Shown here piece after piece: positions 1 to 4,133 of a stretch of DNA of 8,557 nucleotides; the first letter of the stretch is position 1, and each line of letters begins with the position of its first letter. The stretch is from JARLFX01 sp036404255 (lineage in GTDB: Bacteria; Acidobacteriota; Terriglobia; Terriglobales; Acidobacteriaceae). The notes beneath the pieces were generated by a model that saw nothing but the letters and a program-made list of their open reading frames with translations, did no database searches and was not told the origin of the DNA. The translations under genes and the position numbers were made by a program. The stretch is taken from assembly GCA_036404255.1 (NCBI GenBank), contig DASWOP010000134.1, positions 1 to 8,557 of the forward strand, written 5' to 3'.

Positions 1-607
1 AAGCGTGAATATGAGTATGGTTCGCGGACTATCTTCCTGTTCGGCGCCTTGCGTCAGGAAAGAACTTGCACGACATGTCTCACCAACGTTGCTTGACGAT
101 GTCATCGTAACCAATAAAGTCAGCCAGAATCTGCACGCGGAGATGCTTTTGCGCCAACTCGGCTTCAAGGCCACGCCCTACACTTCCTTTGCGCAGGGCG
201 CGCGGGTGGTGCGGCAGTTTGCGATCAATGCGGGTGTGAAGGCGGATGATTTTTATTTTGTCGATGGGTCTGGGCTTTCTACTTATGATATTGCGACGCC
301 GCGAGCGTTTACTGCGCTGCTGCGGTATGCGGCTGCGCAGCCGTGGGGGACGGACTGGAAGGCTTCGCTGCCCGTCGGGGGAGTGGATGGGACGCTGGAG
401 CATCGGTTTACCGAGGCTCCGCTGAAGGGGGAGGTGTTTGCCAAGACGGGGACGCTCTCAGAGGATCGCGCGCTGAGTGGTTATCTCGTCTGCGCGAGCG
501 GGAAGACTCTGGTGTTTTCGATTCTGGTGGGGAACCATCTGCCGGGTTCGCATGAGGATCGCGATGTGATGGATAAGATTGTGGCGGCGATTGCGGCGAC
601 GAATTGA
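1..607 (+). CDS. dacB: D-alanyl-D-alanine carboxypeptidase/endopeptidase, PBP4 type (C-terminal part)
   Basis: This periplasmic serine hydrolase (peptidase family S13, PBP4) trims the terminal D-Ala of peptidoglycan stem peptides and can cut cross-links. Numbering from the GTG at base 5, the second active-site motif SxN is S40-Q41-N42 within the typical TNKVSQNLHAE block, DGSGLS lies at 87-92, a SLPVGGVDGTL block at 121-131, and the third motif KTGT at 147-150. The catalytic SxxK motif and the signal peptide belong to the missing N-terminal half, so the gene starts before the window. Family members are about 450-520 residues and only about 200 are seen. Similarity to PBP4 is clear from about residue 18 onward. 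The first 17 residues do not look like the family, and the other reading frame over bases 1-60 has codon use closer to the gene; a frameshift or assembly edge there is possible. The TGA stop is at 605-607. Confidence 0.9.
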   Translation, partial: SVNMSMVRGLSSCSAPCVRKELARHVSPTLLDDVIVTNKVSQNLHAEMLLRQLGFKATPYTSFAQGARVVRQFAINAGVKADDFYFVDGSGLSTYDIATPRAFTALLRYAAAQPWGTDWKASLPVGGVDGTLEHRFTEAPLKGEVFAKTGTLSEDRALSGYLVCASGKTLVFSILVGNHLPGSHEDRDVMDKIVAAIAATN

Positions 608-615
608 TAAAGGCG

Positions 616-690
616 AACCACGGATTTCACGGAGTCGCACGGATCAAAACGGAAGTCTTTTATCCGGGTTGTTCTGTGAAATCCGTGGTT
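616..690. repeat. Nested inverted repeat (palindromic intergenic element, copy A)
   Basis: A 15-bp perfect inverted repeat, AACCACGGATTTCAC at 616-630 and its exact complement at 676-690, encloses 45 bases. Inside it is a second short stem, CGGAT at 640-644 with ATCCG at 662-666. The left half contains the spaced motif ACGGA several times. Its core, 15 bases at 639-653, recurs exactly in copy B (4007-4021). The element starts nine bases after the dacB stop and ends 42 bases before the cytochrome gene. It has no T-run, so it is not a standard intrinsic terminator, though the folded RNA could protect the dacB 3' end. I read it as a REP- or MITE-like dispersed repeat. Confidence 0.75.
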
Positions 691-720
691 AAGTTCTTCG
701 CTTCCCCGTGCGGCCAATGC

Positions 721-726
721 GACAAT
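721..726 (+). promoter_or_regulatory. Possible -10 hexamer of the cytochrome gene
   Basis: GACAAT, four of six matches to TATAAT, ends six bases before the GTG start at 733. That spacing would place the first transcribed base at or next to the start codon. No good -35 is seen. The AGGAG at 727-731 is only one base from the GTG, too close for a normal Shine-Dalgarno site. The call rests on the same arrangement at three other genes in the window. Confidence 0.35.
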
Positions 727-732
727 AGGAGC

Positions 733-1080
733 GTGAAAAAGCTCTTAGCAATTACTTCCGCAATAGTGCTGGCTGTGGCCGCTGCCGGGTGCCGCTCGGT
801 TCCGCCGCCTACGCCGATTGAGCAACTCAATTCGCAGCAGACGCATGGTTATCAGGTCTACCAGGCGGCTTGCGCCAGTTGCCACTATGACCGCCAAACG
901 GGCGATCTGCATGGACCTGCGCTGATCGGGATGTATAAGAAGCCGTATCTGCCCAGTGGCGCGCCGGCCAATGATGATCGCGTGATGCAGAGCATTCAGC
1001 ATGGGCGCGGCATGATGCCGCCCATCCCCTTGGGTGACCAGGAGATGCAGGATCTGCTGGCGTACATGCACACGCTATGA
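733..1080 (+). CDS. Lipoprotein c-type cytochrome (monoheme)
   Basis: A 115-residue exported monoheme cytochrome c, probably a membrane-tethered electron carrier on the outer face of the inner membrane. Residues 1-19 form a lipoprotein signal (basic KK, hydrophobic core, lipobox AAGC) with the lipid-modified cysteine at C20. The heme-binding motif CASCH is at 47-51. The likely axial methionine is M94 or M95 in GRGMMPPIP, and the C-terminal helix QEMQDLLAYMHTL is typical of small class I cytochromes. The GTG at 733 is chosen because it begins exactly at the signal peptide. The frame stays open upstream to 604, but that part runs through the inverted repeat and is not protein-like. The stop overlaps the next start (ATGA at 1077-1080), so the two are probably co-translated. 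The redox partner cannot be told from the sequence. Confidence 0.88.
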   Translation: MKKLLAITSAIVLAVAAAGCRSVPPPTPIEQLNSQQTHGYQVYQAACASCHYDRQTGDLHGPALIGMYKKPYLPSGAPANDDRVMQSIQHGRGMMPPIPLGDQEMQDLLAYMHTL

Positions 1081-1454
1081 GCGAAAATCTTCCATCACAA
1101 GCGCCCGCTCCAGCGAAAGGCATTCTGCTGCCCGGCGTAGCGGCGATCTCGCTCTTCATGCTCTTCATGGCATTGATGAACGCTTTCGGCGCAATCCATG
1201 GTATGTTCCGCACGCCGGCAGCGGACTACAGCGTGCTGGCGGTGTGTTCGCTGCTGGTGGTGGGCGTCTTCGGCCTGCTGCGGATGAGGCGCTGGGGTTG
1301 GGCGCTGGTGCTGGGCGGGGCGATCTTTCTGGCGCTGGGCGACCTGCTCTTCTTCAAGATGACGCGGACGACGTTTTTTGCGGTGCGGTCGGTGCTGGAG
1401 TTGGTGTTTTTCCTGTATCTGGTGCGGGGGGAAGTTCGGGACCGGCTGCGATAG
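1077..1454 (+). CDS. Small four-helix membrane protein of unknown function
   Basis: I do not recognise this 125-residue protein. It has a short polar, Pro/Ala-rich N-terminus and four hydrophobic segments at about 17-40, 51-69, 73-93 and 99-116, with basic loops (RMRR at 69-72, KMTR at 94-97) and a charged C-terminus ending RDRLR. No signal peptide, cofactor motif or catalytic residues stand out. Its ATG overlaps the cytochrome stop in an ATGA, which implies translational coupling and perhaps a shared role, for example as a membrane partner of the cytochrome. That role is inference from position only. Codon use resembles the neighbouring chromosomal genes. The TAG stop is at 1452-1454, just before the toxin-antitoxin promoter. 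Confidence 0.8.
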   Translation: MSENLPSQAPAPAKGILLPGVAAISLFMLFMALMNAFGAIHGMFRTPAADYSVLAVCSLLVVGVFGLLRMRRWGWALVLGGAIFLALGDLLFFKMTRTTFFAVRSVLELVFFLYLVRGEVRDRLR

Positions 1455-1458
1455 ATAC

Positions 1459-1486
1459 TTGTCATACCTTCATAAACCGTCATAAT
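1459..1486 (+). promoter_or_regulatory. Promoter of the toxin-antitoxin operon
   Basis: TTGTCA at 1459-1464 (five of six matches to TTGACA) and CATAAT at 1481-1486 (five of six to TATAAT) are 16 bases apart. TAATAT at 1483-1488 is an alternative -10 with an 18-base spacer. This is the best -35/-10 pair in the window. Transcription would begin near 1493-1495, at the antitoxin start codon. The left palindrome arm overlaps the -35, so a bound repressor would block RNA polymerase. Confidence 0.6.
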
Positions 1487-1499
1487 ATGAAGGTATGAC
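1461..1499. promoter_or_regulatory. 14-bp palindromic operator of the toxin-antitoxin operon
   Basis: GTCATACCTTCATA at 1461-1474 is repeated as its perfect reverse complement at 1486-1499, with an 11-base spacer. A further GTCATA half-site lies in the spacer at 1479-1484. The palindrome overlaps the -35, adjoins the -10, and its right arm contains GAAGG (1489-1493) and the ATG at 1495. Ribbon-helix-helix antitoxins usually bind such repeats and repress their own operon. If a transcript began upstream, the same arms would also form a hairpin hiding the ribosome binding site. Confidence 0.75.
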
Positions 1500-1749
1500 G
1501 ATGACTTCCCTGAACATCTCGATCCCCGTCCAGCTTAAGGCTTATATCGAAGCGCAGGTCGAATCTGGCGACTATGGTACGCCGAGTGAGTATGTACGCA
1601 GTCTGGTGCGTAAGGACAAAGAGTCCAAACTGGATGAATTGAAGCAGCGATTGCTGGCTGCTCTACAGACGGAAGAATTTGAACTAACGCCGGAAGAACT
1701 TGCGAGCAAAAGTTTTGAAGACCTGTTGCGGGCTAAGTTGAAAAAGTAA
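1495..1749 (+). CDS. parD: ParD/CopG-family antitoxin of a type II toxin-antitoxin system
   Basis: The antitoxin neutralises the ParE-like toxin encoded next and probably represses the operon as a dimer. It has 84 residues from the ATG at 1495, or 82 from the ATG at 1501. The N-terminal TSLNISIP strand, the following helix, and the GDYGTPSEYVRSLVRKD segment form a ribbon-helix-helix DNA-binding fold typical of ParD. The charged, helical C-terminal half, including EEFELTPEELASKSFEDLL, is the expected toxin-binding part. The start is ambiguous. ATG 1495 lies six bases after TAATAT and fits a leaderless start, while ATG 1501 lies seven bases after GAAGG and fits a normal ribosome binding site. 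The proteins differ only by Met-Thr. The coding sequence is richer in A and T than its neighbours, which fits an acquired cassette. Confidence 0.88.
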   Translation: MTMTSLNISIPVQLKAYIEAQVESGDYGTPSEYVRSLVRKDKESKLDELKQRLLAALQTEEFELTPEELASKSFEDLLRAKLKK

Positions 1750-1796
1750 TCTGGACAACGTCCGCTGGAATGGCGGAGGGAAGTACCTGACGCGGT

Positions 1797-2150
1797 ATGA
1801 GCACGACGCGCCTCCGAATCTTTGCCGCTGCTACAGAGAGCATTCTGGCGCAGGCTGATTACTGCAGGCTGCATGAAACCGAGGGACTCGCGAAGCGCTG
1901 GGTGGAAGCTGTTCAGAGGACGTTGCAGCAACTCGCTCAGTTTCCGCAATCGGGACCACGTGTCATCCTGGAGGCATACCGTGGCGTTGCACTGCCTCAA
2001 GACCTGCGTCGCGCTATCATTCAGGACTTTACGGAATGTTTGATCTTCTACCGCTATGTTTCGTCTGAAAGCGTGGTGAAAGTTCTGGACGTCATGGATG
2101 GCCGGCGCGATCTCGAACATGCGCTGGAAACACTGCTCATGGAAGAGTAG
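1797..2150 (+). CDS. parE: RelE/ParE-family toxin
   Basis: Toxin partner of the upstream antitoxin, 117 residues. The ParE/RelE fold is suggested by the long helical hairpin at about 12-48 (ILAQADYCRLHETEGLAKRWVEAVQRTLQQLAQFP), the P-x-x-G turn at 50-53, an arginine pair at 71-72, the strand-forming CLIFYRYV at 81-88 and the terminal strand VVKVLDVMDGRRDL at 93-106. ParE toxins generally poison DNA gyrase, whereas RelE toxins cleave mRNA on the ribosome. The sequence alone does not settle the target here, and some such homologues are inactive. An in-frame TGA at 1788-1790 makes ATG 1797 the first usable start. GGAGGG at 1775-1780 is 16 bases away, further than usual, so toxin translation may be weak and depend on coupling across the 47-base gap after the antitoxin. 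Confidence 0.85.
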   Translation: MSTTRLRIFAAATESILAQADYCRLHETEGLAKRWVEAVQRTLQQLAQFPQSGPRVILEAYRGVALPQDLRRAIIQDFTECLIFYRYVSSESVVKVLDVMDGRRDLEHALETLLMEE

Positions 2151-2179
2151 CAAAGCCGGTGCCTCTGCCCGCCAACGTT

Positions 2180-2185
2180 TACAAT
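2180..2185 (+). promoter_or_regulatory. Possible -10 hexamer of lipA
   Basis: TACAAT matches TATAAT at five of six positions and sits in an A/T-rich patch (2178-2190) within otherwise GC-rich DNA. It ends six bases before the GTG at 2192. No -35 is evident. If real, lipA is transcribed independently of the toxin-antitoxin module and the message is leaderless. Confidence 0.4.
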
Positions 2186-2191
2186 TTAATC

Positions 2192-3130
2192 GTGGCTACT
2201 ATTCCCCAAGTCGATAGCTCAAATCTTATCCAGATTGACCTCTCTCCCAAGGTGCGTGCGCCGAAGCCGCTTTGGCTGAAGGCGAAGGCCCCGGTGGGCG
2301 AAACGTACCATTCGCTGAAGAAGCTGGCGCGGGGGCAGGGGCTGCATACTGTCTGCGAGAGCGCGCAGTGCCCCAATATTGGCGAGTGCTGGAACCAGAA
2401 GTCGGCCACCTTCATGATGCTCGGCAACCTGTGCACGCGGCGCTGCGGATTCTGCGCGGTGCAGAAGGGCAAACTGGAGCCAATCGACCGTACCGAACCG
2501 GCGCGCGTGGCCTATGCCGTGGCCGAGCTTGGTTTGCGGCACGCCGTCATCACCAGCGTGAACCGCGACGACGACAATATGGGCGCGGCGGAGATGTTCG
2601 TTGAGGTGATCCGCGAGATCCACGAGCTGACGGGGCGCGACGGTAAGGAGCCGTGCCGGGTGGAGGTGCTGACGCCGGACTTTCAGGGGCACGAGGAGTG
2701 CATCCGGCTGGTGGTGGACGCGCGGCCGGAGATTCTGAACCACAATATCGAGACGGTGCCGCGGCTCTATGGCGTGGCCAAATCCGGCGGGCGGTATGAG
2801 CGCAGCTTGCGGTTTTTGGAGTTTGCCAAGGAGCTGAATCCGCGGCAGGTGACCAAGACGGGCATCATTGTTGGGCTGGGCGAAGAGATGCACGAGCTGA
2901 TCGCCGTCTTCCGCGACCTGGCGGACCGCAAGGTGGATATTCTGACGATTGGGCAGTATCTGCGGCCATCGAAGGACCATCTGCCGATGTCGCGTTACTA
3001 CACGCCGGATGAGTTCGCCTTCCTGAAGCATGAGGCGCTGGCGATGGGCTTCAAGCATGTGGAGAGTGGGCCGCTGGTGCGGTCGAGCTATCACGCGCAG
3101 GAACAGGCTGAGAGTACCGGGCTGGCGTAA
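2192..3130 (+). CDS. lipA: Lipoyl synthase (radical SAM)
   Basis: Cytoplasmic enzyme that inserts two sulfurs into the octanoyl chain carried on lipoyl domains (pyruvate and 2-oxoglutarate dehydrogenases, glycine cleavage H protein). Counting from GTG 2192 (312 residues), the auxiliary 4Fe-4S cluster motif CX4CX5C is C55-C60-C66 in the CPNIGECW block. The radical SAM motif CX3CX2C is C81-C85-C88 in CTRRCGFC. The segment TSVNRDD, the EVLTPDF block and TGIIVGLGE are family signatures. RSSY at 297-300 supplies the serine ligand of the auxiliary cluster. Family length is about 290-330, so the gene is complete. An in-frame GTG at 2159 would add 11 residues with little family resemblance. I prefer 2192 because TACAAT lies six bases before it, but the choice is not proven. 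No lipB or lipoate ligase is in the window. Confidence 0.95.
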   Translation: MATIPQVDSSNLIQIDLSPKVRAPKPLWLKAKAPVGETYHSLKKLARGQGLHTVCESAQCPNIGECWNQKSATFMMLGNLCTRRCGFCAVQKGKLEPIDRTEPARVAYAVAELGLRHAVITSVNRDDDNMGAAEMFVEVIREIHELTGRDGKEPCRVEVLTPDFQGHEECIRLVVDARPEILNHNIETVPRLYGVAKSGGRYERSLRFLEFAKELNPRQVTKTGIIVGLGEEMHELIAVFRDLADRKVDILTIGQYLRPSKDHLPMSRYYTPDEFAFLKHEALAMGFKHVESGPLVRSSYHAQEQAESTGLA

Positions 3131-3132
3131 CT

Positions 3133-3357
3133 ATGAGTCGATTTCAGGAACTCAACCGCATCAATGCGGCAATCGAACACGAAAATGATCGTGAACTGCA
3201 ATGGGCGCGTTCGTATGTTCAGATGAGGCTTTCAATTGGTGGTAGGAAAGCGGCGACTCAGCACTGGCTTCGAATTCAAAGAAATATAGAAAAAACATTG
3301 GCGAAAATGGCGGAGTCACCGAACAATCGCACGGATTCGTCCGTCTCTGTAAAATAG
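3133..3357 (+). CDS. Small basic hypothetical protein downstream of lipA
   Basis: I do not recognise this 74-residue protein. It is rich in Arg/Lys (13) and mostly helical in character, with a central segment LQWARSYVQMRLSIGG and an amphipathic stretch ATQHWLRIQRNIEKTLAKM, then a Ser/Asn-rich polar tail. There is no signal peptide, membrane segment or cysteine. The ATG is two bases after the lipA stop with no clear ribosome binding site, so translation would rely on coupling to lipA. The second half is distinctly richer in A and T than lipA. A real gene is favoured because it fills the space between lipA and the frr promoter in one open frame, but expression is unproven. Confidence 0.6.
   Translation: MSRFQELNRINAAIEHENDRELQWARSYVQMRLSIGGRKAATQHWLRIQRNIEKTLAKMAESPNNRTDSSVSVK
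3350..3355 (+). promoter_or_regulatory. Possible -10 hexamer of frr
   Basis: TAAAAT matches TATAAT at five of six positions and overlaps the end of the preceding small gene. Transcription would start near 3362, giving a leader of about 32 bases that begins in the hairpin at 3361-3378. No convincing -35 is visible, so this is weak. Confidence 0.3.
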
Positions 3358-3360
3358 TCG

Positions 3361-3383
3361 CTTGCGCAACCGCGCAAGAAGGA
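3361..3383 (+). promoter_or_regulatory. Hairpin and ribosome binding site in the frr leader
   Basis: CTTGCGC (3361-3367) pairs perfectly with GCGCAAG (3372-3378) around an AACC tetraloop. The ribosome binding site AGAAGGA (3377-3383) begins in the last two bases of the stem and lies ten bases before the frr ATG, so it decides that start. The stem could protect the 5' end or modulate ribosome access. No ligand or regulator is implied by the sequence. Confidence 0.5.
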
Positions 3384-3393
3384 ACGTACGCAT

Positions 3394-3978
3394 ATGGCAT
3401 CGGCAATGATCAGTATCCCCGCTCTCAAGAGCACGTATTTTGACCTCACCTCACGCATGGAAAAGGCTGTGGAAGGCTTTCGCACGCAGTTGGTGGCTAT
3501 CCGCACGGGGCGCGCCAGCGTGCATGTGCTCGATCCCGTCCGCGTGGATGCTTATGGCAGTATGATGACTCTCTCGCAGGTGGCGACAGTGAACGCCGCC
3601 GAGGGGCAGCTCATTACGGTGCAGCCTTATGATCCGTCGCTCATCAAGGCGATCGAGAAGGCGATTACCGAGGCGAATATCGGTCTGAATCCGCAGAACG
3701 ACGGCAAGATCATCCGGCTGCCGGTGCCGCCGATGAACGAGGAGCGCCGCAAGGAAACGGTGAAGCACCTGAACAAGGTGCTGGAAGACCATCGCACGGC
3801 GATGCGCAACATCCGGCGTGACGCGAATGACGCCATCAAGAAGGCTGTGAAAGACAAGCTGGTCTCTGCCGACGAGGAGAAGCGCGCGGCGGACGAGGTG
3901 CAGCAGATCACGGACAACGAGATCAAGCGGATTGAAGAGATGTTCAAGGCAAAGGAAAAAGAAGTGATGACGGTATAA
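3394..3978 (+). CDS. frr: Ribosome recycling factor
   Basis: RRF acts in the cytoplasm with EF-G to split the post-termination ribosome so its subunits, mRNA and tRNA can be reused; it is essential in most bacteria. The protein has 194 residues against about 185 in the family, the extra length being an N-terminal MASAMISIPA. The helical domain I spans about 12-38 and 113-191, and the beta domain II about 39-112. Family signatures are VAIRTGRAS (34-42), QPYD (77-80), PVPPMNEERRKE (110-121) and RNIRRDAND (138-146). The ATG at 3394 follows a good AGAAGGA site; an internal ATG at 3406 is possible but less well placed. In many bacteria frr follows pyrH and tsf; here it follows lipA and a small gene. 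The TAA stop forms the outer end of a long palindrome. Confidence 0.97.
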   Translation: MASAMISIPALKSTYFDLTSRMEKAVEGFRTQLVAIRTGRASVHVLDPVRVDAYGSMMTLSQVATVNAAEGQLITVQPYDPSLIKAIEKAITEANIGLNPQNDGKIIRLPVPPMNEERRKETVKHLNKVLEDHRTAMRNIRRDANDAIKKAVKDKLVSADEEKRAADEVQQITDNEIKRIEEMFKAKEKEVMTV

Positions 3979-4104
3979 GAACCTCAGCACGGATTGGACG
4001 GAAGAGACGGATCAAAACGGATCAGACGTAAAAGGCGGATGTGCCCACTAGGGCATAATCCGCCTTTATCGGTTGTTACCGTCTCATCCGTGCTGAGGTT
4101 CTTA
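3976..4104. repeat. Long nested palindrome (intergenic element, copy B)
   Basis: A 19-bp perfect inverted repeat pairs 3976-3994 (starting TAAGAACCTCAGCACGGAT) with 4086-4104. After a two-base internal mismatch the pairing resumes for five more pairs (3997-4001 with 4079-4083). In the middle a second hairpin pairs AAAGGCGGAT (4031-4040) with ATCCGCCTTT (4058-4067), capped by TGCCC/GGGCA (4042-4046 and 4051-4055) around an ACTA loop. The left half, 3988-4021, aligns with copy A at 619-653, and both contain the same 15-base core. The outer arm includes the frr TAA stop. There is no T-run after the inner hairpin, so it is at best a weak terminator, but it could shield the frr mRNA end. Confidence 0.8.
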
Positions 4105-4121
4105 TTGCTGCACCTACCGAA

Positions 4122-4127
4122 TAGAAT
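4122..4127 (+). promoter_or_regulatory. Possible -10 hexamer of the molybdopterin oxidoreductase gene
   Basis: TAGAAT matches TATAAT at five of six positions and ends six bases before the ATG at 4134. The GGAG at 4128-4131 is only two bases from the ATG, too close to be a usual ribosome binding site, so a leaderless message is the simpler reading. TTCTTA at 4099-4104, inside the palindrome's right arm, is a weak -35 candidate at 17 bases. Confidence 0.4.
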
Positions 4128-4133
4128 GGAGCT

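Noticed and set aside
604..732. In-frame extension of the cytochrome gene upstream to 604
   Set aside because: It would run through both arms of the inverted repeat at 616-690 and place 43 non-hydrophobic residues before a clean lipoprotein signal; GTG 733 fits the signal exactly.
1753..1777. Small stems (GGAC/GTCC and TCCGC/GCGGA) between antitoxin and toxin genes
   Set aside because: Stems of four and five pairs that compete with each other; likely chance in GC-rich DNA, though the second one touches the toxin ribosome binding site.
3331..3344. Short hairpin ACGGA-TTCG-TCCGT near the end of the small gene
   Set aside because: Only five base pairs, no following T-run, and inside coding sequence; its ACGGA resembles the repeat core but is too short to call a third copy.
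4031..4070. Intrinsic terminator after frr
   Set aside because: The hairpin is strong but is followed by only TTTATC, no real T-run, and it is nested in a larger palindrome related to copy A; treated as part of the repeat element.
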